A stretch of 11,392 nucleotides of DNA, from assembly GCA_945957225.1 (NCBI GenBank), contig CAMFKK010000041.1:1-11392 (forward strand), in the 5' to 3' direction. Positions within the stretch are counted from its first letter, which is position 1, and each line of letters begins with the position of its first letter. Source of the DNA: an uncultured Sphingobacteriia bacterium (GTDB lineage Bacteria > Bacteroidota > Bacteroidia > Chitinophagales > Chitinophagaceae). Of this stretch, positions 1 through 6,727 are shown one piece after another. A model generated the notes under the pieces. The model made no database searches. It was not told where the DNA came from and was given only the letters and a program-made list of their open reading frames with translations. The translations under genes were made by a program, and so were the position numbers.

Positions 1-1
1 G

Positions 2-64
2 TATCATAGGGCCAAACAATTATTAAAAACACGCATTAGCACAGCAGTACAAATACATGGATGA
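2..64 (+). CDS. C-terminal end of a probable ECF RNA polymerase sigma factor (partial)
   Basis: The window opens inside a reading frame that runs from base 2 to a TGA at 62-64. Its 20 residues begin YHRAKQLLKTRI, the sort of basic helix that ends region 4 of ECF sigma factors (commonly Y-x-RAK-x-L). The stop overlaps the start of the next gene by 8 bp (57-64), which implies translational coupling to a product that looks like a membrane anti-sigma factor. Sigma and anti-sigma genes are very often paired this way, so context supports the call more than the short peptide does. Everything upstream lies outside the window, so regions 2 and 4 cannot be inspected. It could be another helix-turn-helix protein. 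Confidence 0.6.
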   Translation, partial: YHRAKQLLKTRISTAVQIHG

Positions 65-794
65 ACTAAAAAAATATCTTCAAACTAACCGGGATCTACT
101 AGGTGATGACGCACCTAGTCCAAAGGTCTGGACGGGTATCAGCGCGTCTTTGGAACCCGCTGTAACACCTGTGTTTAGAATTAACTATAAGTGGGCGGCA
201 GCAGCTATCTTGCTCTTGATAGCAGGAGCTGGTCTCTGGTATTGGAATCAACCCAACCAACCTGCAAAAGAATTGGTTAAAGAAATAAAGCAACCAGCTC
301 TACCAACAGTTACACCAAGTTTGGTGGATACCATTGAAAGAACCATTACCGCAGCCCTTACCAAACCTGCAACAAAGGCTAAGAATCTGCAAAGGGGATT
401 TCCTGCTGCAACACCCATTACCACTATCCATACGGTGACTGAACTGTCTAATAATGATGTAGCAAAAATGGCTTCTTTGGAATCCAGTTTTACCCAAGTG
501 ATTAACCTGCAAAAAGCAAGGATTAGCACTACCCCACTGTATGCAGAATCGCCCAATTATTTTAAGGATTTTAAGTTGCAAATGCAACAGATGGAAAAAG
601 ACGAAAAACAAATCAAGGTGTTCATCAGCAAGAATGGCATGACGGATGAATTGTTGGATCAACTGATCAATGTATACCAACAAAAACTCAGCATGCTCAA
701 ACAATTGCAAAATGAAATGCAGAAACTCAATACGCGCTACAAACAAAACCGCGCATCCGTTGACACTGCAAAAACCTATTTCTTGAATCTATAA
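57..794 (+). CDS. Anti-sigma-factor-like single-pass membrane protein
   Basis: This 245-residue protein has a short polar N-terminus (1-44), one transmembrane helix at about 46-63 (WAAAAILLLIAGAGLWYW), a Thr/Pro/Ala-rich linker (about 65-130), and a charged, Gln/Lys/Leu-rich C-terminal region (about 170-235) that looks coiled-coil. The positive residue before the helix and the overall layout suggest an N-in, C-out topology. I see no zinc-binding HxxxCxxC anti-sigma motif. The call rests on layout and on the preceding gene, whose 3' end overlaps this start by 8 bp and looks like an ECF sigma factor. The likely role is to hold that sigma factor at the inner membrane and release it on an envelope signal. 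The next gene starts 9 nt after the stop, so the two are probably co-transcribed. Function is inferred; sequence identity to a named family was not tested. Confidence 0.6.
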   Translation: MDELKKYLQTNRDLLGDDAPSPKVWTGISASLEPAVTPVFRINYKWAAAAILLLIAGAGLWYWNQPNQPAKELVKEIKQPALPTVTPSLVDTIERTITAALTKPATKAKNLQRGFPAATPITTIHTVTELSNNDVAKMASLESSFTQVINLQKARISTTPLYAESPNYFKDFKLQMQQMEKDEKQIKVFISKNGMTDELLDQLINVYQQKLSMLKQLQNEMQKLNTRYKQNRASVDTAKTYFLNL

Positions 795-803
795 AAACAG
801 CAT

Positions 804-2228
804 ATGAAACCAATTATCAGCAAATTAATCACGGGTATTTTCTTAGTCAGCAGCTTCTCAGCTACTGCGCAGCAAGATGTAAAAGTTACCGCTCCAAAAC
901 CTGCTACCGCTACTATTGAACAGAATAGGGTCATAGCAGAACAAAACATGGCTCAGAGCAAACAACATCTGGAATCAGCTCGTGATCAACTTCAAGCTAC
1001 TCGTGGTCAACTCAATACCATCGGATCTAACTTAAGGGCAGCAGAAGGGTTTTACTATCCTGGTGCTGAAAAACAAATTGACCCCAAAGACCTAAAGTCA
1101 AAAGAAATTAGCACAGAAGTTGCAGCTTCCAAAGCGCAGGATATCTATATTGAAAACAATAACCGCACTATTGAAATCAAAACCTGGGAGCAACCCAAAG
1201 TAAAAATAGTAACCACTATTTTTTACGAAGGTGAAGGCACCAAAATTGCTGATGAAGAGTGGTTTGAAAAACTCAATATCAGTCTGCGTTCTGCAGCCAG
1301 TTCTATTAAAATTAAATCTGGAACAGTAGGTGGTGGTTCTTATACCATCAATGGAAGCGCATTTGCCTGGAGTAGCGGAAGCGGTAATAATACCGCAGTC
1401 TTCAATGCCGATGGCAAAAATATTGGCACCCAATCCAAACTGAAAAGACAGGTAACTATTTATGTGCCCAAGGATAACAAAGTAGACTTGGAAACCAAAT
1501 ATGCAGAAGTCTTGATCTCTGGCAATCTGAACAAACTCAATGCTGACATCACCAATGGTGGTTTGGAAATGCAAGACGTAAGCAATCTGACCCTTAGGTC
1601 TAAATATGCCAATATAACTACCGGTAATATCAAAAACGGCGAAGTAGAATTGATCAATGGCCGCCTCATTATGAAGGATGCTGATGACTTGGACCTAGAT
1701 ACCAAGTATGCCACTGTTGAAGCAGGCACCGTTAAGAAAATCAATATCCGCAGCATCAATGATGAATACGAATTGGAAGACGTAGGTAGCTTGCAAGGAC
1801 GCAAGAATTATGGCAACCTGCGCATTACCAAACTCAATACCGCTATGGATTTAGAAGGCACCAATGCCGATGTGAAAGTGCGCAATATTGCCGCATCGCT
1901 GGAAAGCATCAAGATCAATAACAAGTACGCAGATATTCGTTTGCCTATGCGCAATGTAAAAAGTTATTCTGTGAGCTACCTGGGTGCTTATAGTACCGTG
2001 TATGCAGGTTTTGAGAAAAAGCCCATGGATGAAAAAGAAATTGCCAGCAAAATGGGCCCTGTTAAAGAAGCGGCCATTGCAGGTGCCACAAGACCTAGTA
2101 CCAACCGTTATACCAGTTTTGCCGGTGGCGATGGGGATGCTGATGGCCATTTTACCGCTACTGTAGGCGATGGCAAAGGGGCCAAATTGGACCTGAAATG
2201 CCAGAATTGTACCGTAGATTTTAAATAA
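804..2228 (+). CDS. Secreted DUF4097-like beta-repeat (putative adhesin) protein
   Basis: The product is 474 residues. It begins with a Sec signal peptide, MKPIISKLITGIFLVSSFS followed by ATA, with probable cleavage before QQD. A Gln/Ala-rich stretch at about 37-80 is predicted helical or coiled-coil by eye. The rest is rich in alternating hydrophobic and polar residues, as in DUF4097 / putative auto-transporter adhesin proteins of Bacteroidota. A KYA-type motif recurs with its Tyr at 233, 268, 302, 336 and 375, a spacing of about 34 residues that suggests stacked turns of a beta-solenoid. The protein ends with a Cys-x-x-Cys pair at 466 and 469, close to the C-terminus. It follows the anti-sigma-like gene by 9 nt, so it is probably in the same operon and could be the surface product controlled by that sigma factor. 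The biochemical function is unknown; 'adhesin' is a family label, not shown here. Confidence 0.65.
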   Translation: MKPIISKLITGIFLVSSFSATAQQDVKVTAPKPATATIEQNRVIAEQNMAQSKQHLESARDQLQATRGQLNTIGSNLRAAEGFYYPGAEKQIDPKDLKSKEISTEVAASKAQDIYIENNNRTIEIKTWEQPKVKIVTTIFYEGEGTKIADEEWFEKLNISLRSAASSIKIKSGTVGGGSYTINGSAFAWSSGSGNNTAVFNADGKNIGTQSKLKRQVTIYVPKDNKVDLETKYAEVLISGNLNKLNADITNGGLEMQDVSNLTLRSKYANITTGNIKNGEVELINGRLIMKDADDLDLDTKYATVEAGTVKKINIRSINDEYELEDVGSLQGRKNYGNLRITKLNTAMDLEGTNADVKVRNIAASLESIKINNKYADIRLPMRNVKSYSVSYLGAYSTVYAGFEKKPMDEKEIASKMGPVKEAAIAGATRPSTNRYTSFAGGDGDADGHFTATVGDGKGAKLDLKCQNCTVDFK

Positions 2229-2236
2229 TTCAAATC

Positions 2237-2265
2237 TGTCCGGTTGGACAGGCCAACCTTTTCTC
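2237..2265 (+). terminator. Candidate terminator with two mutually exclusive hairpins
   Basis: Nine bases after the DUF4097-like stop codon, GGTTGG (2242-2247) pairs with CCAACC (2253-2258) and is followed by TTTTCTC (2259-2265), a short intrinsic-terminator layout. An overlapping hairpin, TGTCC (2237-2241) with GGACA (2246-2250), uses some of the same bases, so only one can form at a time. The T-tract is short, so termination may be partial; a second, stronger hairpin follows at 2285. Confidence 0.45.
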
Positions 2266-2284
2266 ATGTTGTTAGTTTACCCAC

Positions 2285-2314
2285 GTGCCCCAATTCCTTG
2301 GGGCACTCTTGTTT
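2285..2314 (+). terminator. Probable rho-independent terminator after the sigma/anti-sigma operon
   Basis: A perfect 9-bp stem, GTGCCCCAA (2285-2293) with TTGGGGCAC (2298-2306), closes a TTCC loop and is followed by the T-rich TCTTGTTT. It lies between the DUF4097-like gene and the promoter-like box of the CorC-family gene, the expected place for the end of the first operon. Confidence 0.7.
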
Positions 2315-2327
2315 GATGGCTTTACCC

Positions 2328-2335
2328 TAGCTTTG
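2328..2335 (+). promoter_or_regulatory. Bacteroidota -7 promoter element for the CorC-family gene
   Basis: TAGCTTTG matches the Bacteroidota sigma-A -7 consensus TAnnTTTG and lies 31 nt before the ATG at 2367. A TTG at 2309-2311, 16 nt upstream, is a weak -33 candidate because the usual spacing is about 19-21. Confidence 0.5.
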
Positions 2336-2366
2336 CGTTTCAAGATTTTTATACTATTTTTCCTAT

Positions 2367-3626
2367 ATGTCTGAACTATATACCATCCTTTCCATCATTG
2401 GCACGCTTGTGATGATTGGTTTTTTTGCAGGCTATGAAATTGCCTTTGTAAGCGCCAATCGCTTAAGCATTGAATTAAAAAAGAAGCAAGGCAGAAAATC
2501 CGCATTAATGGTGGCCAATTTTATGGAACACCCTGCCAAATTCATCGGCTCCTGCCTAGTGGGTTTGAATATTTTTTTGGTGATCTATGGTTTGTTATTT
2601 GATGAATTACTCAAAAAAATAGCTTGGCGTCCCATTCATATTGAAAATGGCGGCATTCAATTATTTGTCAATACCCTACTCTCTACCTTGGTGGTATTGG
2701 TGTTGGGAGAATTTATACCCAAAGCCATTTTCAAAGCTCGCAATGATGGCTTACTCACCAGTTTTGCGCCTATTGCACATTTCTTCTACACCCTGTTCCA
2801 ACCCATTGCCAATTTGTTGGTTAGCATCTCTCAGTGGATTCTGAAGTATATTTTCAATATGCGCATGAATGACAAGAATGAAGCTTTTAACAAAGTGGAT
2901 TTGGAGCATTTTTTTCAGCAAACCAAGGAACAGGATGAGGACAATCCTGAATTAAATACAGAGCTTTTTGAAAACGCTTTGAGTCTGCCCATGGTCAAAA
3001 TTAGGCAGTGTTTGGTTCCCAGAACAGAGATTGAAGCCATTGAAATCCACGAGAGCATTGAGGAATTGAAAACCCATTTTATCAATACCCAATTGAGTAA
3101 GTTGGTGGTCTATGATGATAATATTGACAATATCTTAGGCTATGTTCACCAACTAGACCTGTTTCAAAAACCCGCCAGCATTCAATCTATCATGCACCCC
3201 ATGATGGTGGTTCCTGAAAGCATGAGTGCCACCGACCTAATGAATAAGTTTACCAAGGAGCGCAGGAGTATTGCCTGGGTAGTGGATGAGTTTGGCGGCA
3301 CGGCTGGCATTGTGACCATGGAAGACTTGCTGGAAGAGATTTTTGGAGAGATCCATGACGAGTATGACGTAGAAGAATTTGAAGAAAAGCAATTAACCGA
3401 GGACGAATTCCTGTTTTCAGGCAGGTTGGAATTGGATTATTTGAACGAGAAATACAAGCTGGATTTTCCCGTAGCAGACTCAGAAACCCTGAGTGGCTAT
3501 ATTATTAATGAACACGAAACCATTCCTAAATTGAAAGAAAATATCATCATTGGACACTATAAATTTGACGTGGTTGCTGTAAGCGATACCCGTATAGAAA
3601 TGGTTAAAATGAAGATTTTAAAATAA
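2367..3626 (+). CDS. CNNM/CorC (HlyC) family membrane protein with CBS domains
   Basis: The 419-residue protein has the standard three-part layout of this family. Residues 1 to about 195 are a DUF21/CNNM membrane domain with hydrophobic helices near 5-27, 57-78, 95-120 and 130-160, including the conserved G-E-F-I-P-K motif at 114-119. A CBS-domain pair follows (about 205-330), containing VPRTEI and the highly characteristic DEFGGTAGIVTMEDLLEE beginning at D307. A C-terminal CorC_HlyC domain covers about 340-419. Family members are linked to magnesium or other divalent-cation export and homeostasis; the old name 'hemolysin' is misleading. In gliding Bacteroidota a relative is called GldE, and I cannot separate that assignment from a general CorC role. 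It has its own promoter-like box and is followed by tatC after 70 nt, a gap that holds another promoter-like box, so co-transcription is not required. Confidence 0.88.
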   Translation: MSELYTILSIIGTLVMIGFFAGYEIAFVSANRLSIELKKKQGRKSALMVANFMEHPAKFIGSCLVGLNIFLVIYGLLFDELLKKIAWRPIHIENGGIQLFVNTLLSTLVVLVLGEFIPKAIFKARNDGLLTSFAPIAHFFYTLFQPIANLLVSISQWILKYIFNMRMNDKNEAFNKVDLEHFFQQTKEQDEDNPELNTELFENALSLPMVKIRQCLVPRTEIEAIEIHESIEELKTHFINTQLSKLVVYDDNIDNILGYVHQLDLFQKPASIQSIMHPMMVVPESMSATDLMNKFTKERRSIAWVVDEFGGTAGIVTMEDLLEEIFGEIHDEYDVEEFEEKQLTEDEFLFSGRLELDYLNEKYKLDFPVADSETLSGYIINEHETIPKLKENIIIGHYKFDVVAVSDTRIEMVKMKILK

Positions 3627-3664
3627 GTTGTTGCCATAACTGCCCTTTGAGCAGGACTAGCCCC

Positions 3665-3672
3665 TAACTTTG
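3665..3672 (+). promoter_or_regulatory. Bacteroidota -7 promoter element for tatC
   Basis: TAACTTTG is an exact TAnnTTTG match, 24 nt before the tatC ATG at 3697. A TTTG at 3646-3649 lies 15 nt upstream, somewhat too close for a standard -33 box. The element overlaps the alternative TTG start at 3670, which argues against translation from that TTG. Confidence 0.6.
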
Positions 3673-3696
3673 CCGCCCATAACCGCTATCAGAACA

Positions 3697-4551
3697 ATGG
3701 CTTTATTCAATAGAAATCCCGATTCCGAAAAAGCAGAGATGACTTTTATAGATCATCTAGAGGAACTGCGTTCTCATATCATTCGTTCCGTTTTGGCCAT
3801 CTTGGTCATGGCTACGATCATTTTCATTTACAGAGACTGGATCTTTGACTATATTATTCTAGGGCCTGTAAACCCCGATTTCATTAGCTATAGGGCTTTG
3901 TGCAATTTTAGCCATTGGGCACATATGGGTGAAGCTTTGTGCATGCCGCCTGTTAAGGTTGAAATGCAAACCACCACATTTGGCGGTCAATTTTTAGGTG
4001 CTATCTCCATTGCTTTAGTAGGTGGTGTGATTGCAGCTTTCCCCTATATTTTCTGGGAATTCTGGCGCTTTGTAAAGCCGGCTTTAAAGGACACAGAAAC
4101 CAAAAATACCCGTTTTATCATTTTCTGGGTGTCCTTCTTTTTCTTCTTAGGCGGTGCATTTGGGTTCTTTTTACTGGGACCATTCACTTTCAATTTCTTG
4201 GGTGGATTCCAATTGGGCACCAAGGGTATGCTGACCACTAGACCCACATTTGCTGATTACGTAGACAATTTGACCAATATTATTCTGGGTTGCGGGCTGG
4301 CTTTTGAACTGCCTGTACTCTCTTTTATCCTAACCAGGATTGGCTTAATTACCCCTATGTTCTTGCGCAGCACGCGTAAATACGCCATTGTAGTCATCCT
4401 ATTAGTAGCGGCTTTTATTACACCAAGCCCAGACTGGATGAGCCAATTGATTGTATTTATTCCTTTATTCCTCTTGTATGAATTGAGCATCATTGTTTCT
4501 GCTCGCGTTTACAAGAAAGAACAGGCCAAGGAAAAGGAAGAATGGAGCTAA
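3697..4551 (+). CDS. tatC: Sec-independent protein translocase subunit TatC
   Basis: TatC is the multi-pass receptor of the twin-arginine translocon, which exports folded proteins across the inner membrane. This 284-residue protein carries the N-terminal cytoplasmic signature FIDHLEELR (17-25), about six transmembrane helices, and the late motif TPSPDWMSQ (from T242) followed by a hydrophobic helix ending in LLYE, as in known TatC proteins. I chose the ATG at 3697 over an in-frame TTG at 3670 because that TTG lies inside a promoter -7 box. The first periplasmic loop is long and contains two cysteines (69 and 82). No tatA/B gene is in the window. The next gene, rpiB, begins 86 nt downstream and may have its own weak promoter. 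Confidence 0.95.
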   Translation: MALFNRNPDSEKAEMTFIDHLEELRSHIIRSVLAILVMATIIFIYRDWIFDYIILGPVNPDFISYRALCNFSHWAHMGEALCMPPVKVEMQTTTFGGQFLGAISIALVGGVIAAFPYIFWEFWRFVKPALKDTETKNTRFIIFWVSFFFFLGGAFGFFLLGPFTFNFLGGFQLGTKGMLTTRPTFADYVDNLTNIILGCGLAFELPVLSFILTRIGLITPMFLRSTRKYAIVVILLVAAFITPSPDWMSQLIVFIPLFLLYELSIIVSARVYKKEQAKEKEEWS

Positions 4552-4606
4552 TCTAAGCGGCTTTATCCATTGATACTTTTTTTGAGGTGAGATAAGTGCA
4601 ATCTAT

Positions 4607-4614
4607 TAACTTCG
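4607..4614 (+). promoter_or_regulatory. Weak candidate -7 promoter element for rpiB
   Basis: TAACTTCG differs from TAnnTTTG at one position and lies 23 nt before the rpiB ATG, the same distance as the better boxes in this window. A TTTG at 4581-4584 lies 22 nt upstream as a possible -33 element. Transcription from the tatC promoter is an alternative. Confidence 0.35.
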
Positions 4615-4637
4615 GCACCTATTAAACCTAATTTTAC

Positions 4638-5093
4638 ATGTCTTTTGTTTTTGACAGTAGCAAACCCATCGCCATAGGCAGCGACCACGCGGGTTTGGAA
4701 TACAAGGCAAACCTAATTGGCTTCCTAGAAGCAAAAGGAATTGCCGTAAAGGATTATGGCACTTATACGCCTGATTCGGTGGATTATCCAGACTATGCAC
4801 ACGCAGTTGCTACTGCAGTGGAAGCAGGAGATGCAGCATGTGGCATCTTACTTTGTGGCAGTGCCAATGGGGTAGCCATCACCGCCAACAAACACCAACA
4901 AATCCGCGCAGGACTTTGCTGGCAAAACGATGTGGCTTTGCTAATTCGCCAACACAATAATGCCAATATCATTTGTATTCCTGCCCGTTTTGTATCTGTG
5001 CATATTGCACAGCAAATGGTGGAAACCTTTATCAGCACTGAATTTGAAGGGGGTAGACACGCTACCCGCGTTAATAAAATAGCTTGCGAATAA
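4638..5093 (+). CDS. rpiB: Ribose-5-phosphate isomerase B
   Basis: RpiB interconverts ribose 5-phosphate and ribulose 5-phosphate in the non-oxidative pentose phosphate pathway. The protein is 151 residues, normal for the RpiB/LacA/LacB family, and has the N-terminal IGSDHAGLEYK motif (13-23), the DYPDYA segment (49-54), and GILLCGSANGVAITANK from 69, where Cys73 corresponds to the catalytic cysteine of E. coli-type RpiB. HNNANIICIPAR later in the chain is another family signature. The cysteine makes it the E. coli type, not the type that uses a glutamate there. It lies 20 nt upstream of the M28 peptidase gene and is probably co-transcribed with it, although no metabolic link is evident. Allose-6-phosphate isomerase activity is possible in this family but there is no allose gene nearby. 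Confidence 0.93.
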   Translation: MSFVFDSSKPIAIGSDHAGLEYKANLIGFLEAKGIAVKDYGTYTPDSVDYPDYAHAVATAVEAGDAACGILLCGSANGVAITANKHQQIRAGLCWQNDVALLIRQHNNANIICIPARFVSVHIAQQMVETFISTEFEGGRHATRVNKIACE

Positions 5094-5113
5094 TTCAAAA
5101 CCAAAACCGAGAA

Positions 5114-6658
5114 ATGAAAAAACTGTTGTTCCTCTGCCTTCCCCTGATTGGCAGTATGGCTTTTGCTCAAAGCAAAGAAGACCTAACCAAGTATGGGTCA
5201 TTGATTACCCAACAAGGGTTAAAAGAAAAATTATCTGTGATTGCTAGTGCTGAAATGGAAGGTCGTGAAACCGCCACTCCAGGTCAGAAAAAAGCAGCTG
5301 CCTATATTGAAGCCCAATTCAAAAAAATGGGTTTAAAACCCGGCAATGGCGATAGCTATCAACAACTGTATCCTGTTTACCAAGACGCTTTGACCAATAA
5401 AAAATTGAGCGTGAATGGTAGAAATTTTGAGTGGGATAAAGACTATAGTTTCTCTTTGCAAACCATTGCCAGTGGCGATTGGGGATATAACAATAGCATT
5501 TTTGCTGGTTATGGAATAGTTGATTCCGCCAATAAAATCAATGACTACGCTGGTCTTGATGTGAAGGGCAAAATTGTGTTGGTTTTGGAAGGAAGTGCTA
5601 CAGCAACTGCTGCTCCGGCACAAGGTGGAAGAGGCATGAACGCCAGTCCTTCTTCTTCAATTGCTAAAATGCGCGCAGCTATGGCCAAAGGTGCTGCTGG
5701 TTTGTTGGTGATCTCTGCTGACTTTCCGCGCAAGAATCCTACTCCTGTAAAAGGCAATATGTACCTGAATAAAAATACCGCAGCAGGGTTTTTAATGGCC
5801 ACTATTTCTACAGAAGTAGCTACCGCACTTGTTGGTAGAACTAGCCAACTGAGTGTTGCTGATTTCAAAAATTTGAAGAAAGGCAATTATGTTGCCGAGC
5901 TTAAATTGGCTGCAACAAAAACAACTGACAACTTAGAAAGTAGCAACGTGGTAGCGCTATTGCCAGGTACGGATAAAAAAGACGAATTCCTGTTTGTTAC
6001 TGGGCACTATGACCATTTGGGCAAACGCGGAGATGTGATTTACTATGGTGCTGATGACGATGGTTCTGGTACAGTGAGCGTGATGCAAATGGCTGAAGCT
6101 TGGTCTGCTGCCGCTAAAAAAGGCAAGGGCCCTAGAAGAAGCATTGTTTTCATGACCGTGAGTGGAGAAGAGAAAGGACTTTGGGGTTCTGAATATTATT
6201 CTGAGCACCCTATTTACCCTGTAGAAAAAACTACTGCTGACTTAAATATTGACATGGTTGGTCGTGTAGATACTGAGCGCAAAACAGCTGATTCATTGAA
6301 TTATGTTTATGTGATTGGTCATGACAAATTAAGCACTGACCTGCCTGTTATCAATGAAGCAGCCAATGCCAATAGCTCTAAGATTACCTTAGACTATAAG
6401 TATGATGATCCAAATGATAAGAACTTTATCTATTACAGAAGCGATCACTACAATTTTGCTAAAAAAGGTATTCCAATTTTGTTCTTCTATGACGGCATGC
6501 TTTTGGCTGATTACCATCGACCAACTGATACCATTGAGAAAATCAATTTTGACTTGATGCAAAAACGCGTCTTGATGATTTTCCACACTTCATGGGAAAT
6601 TGCCAATAGGGACAATATGTTGAAGCGTGATTTGAAATTGAATATGCCAGGCAGATAA
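5114..6658 (+). CDS. Secreted M28-family zinc metallopeptidase with PA-like domain
   Basis: Starting at the ATG at 5114, the product is 514 residues with a clear signal peptide (MKKLLFLCLPLIGSMAFA, then QS). I rejected a TTG start at 5084 because it overlaps rpiB and places ten polar residues before the signal peptide. A protease-associated-like insert occupies about 130-270. The M28 catalytic domain carries all expected di-zinc ligands and the general base: H298 and D300 (GHYDH), the ADDDGSG motif at 313-319, E352-E353 (SGEEKG), D380 (NIDMVGR) and H445 (SDHYNF). It probably cleaves peptides or releases N-terminal amino acids in the periplasm or outside the cell; the substrate is not evident. 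The Cys in the signal peptide lacks a good lipobox. It follows rpiB by 20 nt and ends at a strong terminator. Confidence 0.92.
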   Translation: MKKLLFLCLPLIGSMAFAQSKEDLTKYGSLITQQGLKEKLSVIASAEMEGRETATPGQKKAAAYIEAQFKKMGLKPGNGDSYQQLYPVYQDALTNKKLSVNGRNFEWDKDYSFSLQTIASGDWGYNNSIFAGYGIVDSANKINDYAGLDVKGKIVLVLEGSATATAAPAQGGRGMNASPSSSIAKMRAAMAKGAAGLLVISADFPRKNPTPVKGNMYLNKNTAAGFLMATISTEVATALVGRTSQLSVADFKNLKKGNYVAELKLAATKTTDNLESSNVVALLPGTDKKDEFLFVTGHYDHLGKRGDVIYYGADDDGSGTVSVMQMAEAWSAAAKKGKGPRRSIVFMTVSGEEKGLWGSEYYSEHPIYPVEKTTADLNIDMVGRVDTERKTADSLNYVYVIGHDKLSTDLPVINEAANANSSKITLDYKYDDPNDKNFIYYRSDHYNFAKKGIPILFFYDGMLLADYHRPTDTIEKINFDLMQKRVLMIFHTSWEIANRDNMLKRDLKLNMPGR

Positions 6659-6679
6659 TATCGCCGAAGGCAAATAAAA

Positions 6680-6710
6680 AACCTCAGTCTTTGCGGACTG
6701 AGGTTTTTTT
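6680..6710. terminator. Bidirectional rho-independent terminator between convergent genes
   Basis: AACCTCAGTC (6680-6689) and GACTGAGGTT (6696-6705) form a perfect 10-bp stem around a 6-nt loop. On the plus strand it runs into seven Ts (6704-6710); on the minus strand the A-run before the stem supplies another T-tract. It lies 21 bases after the M28 peptidase stop and 17 bases beyond the end of the minus-strand deoxyhypusine-synthase-like gene, so it can end both transcripts. Confidence 0.9.
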
Positions 6711-6727
6711 ATGTTGACTAGGTCTGA

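Noticed and set aside
1098..1804. Long minus-strand reading frames opposite the DUF4097-like gene
   Set aside because: They are rich in unlikely residue patterns, lack promoter boxes or starts in context, and lie opposite a well-supported gene.
464..2228. Surface protein as an outer-membrane autotransporter or T9SS substrate
   Set aside because: No C-terminal beta-barrel and no recognisable T9SS C-terminal sorting domain; the chain simply ends after the CxxC pair.
3670..3696. TTG start adding nine residues to TatC
   Set aside because: The TTG lies inside the TAACTTTG promoter box, and the ATG at 3697 gives the usual TatC N-terminus.
4552..4637. Terminator between tatC and rpiB
   Set aside because: There is a run of seven Ts (4578-4583 region) but no stable stem in front of it.
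5084..5113. TTG start for the M28 peptidase overlapping rpiB
   Set aside because: It would put ten polar residues before a textbook signal peptide that begins at the ATG at 5114.
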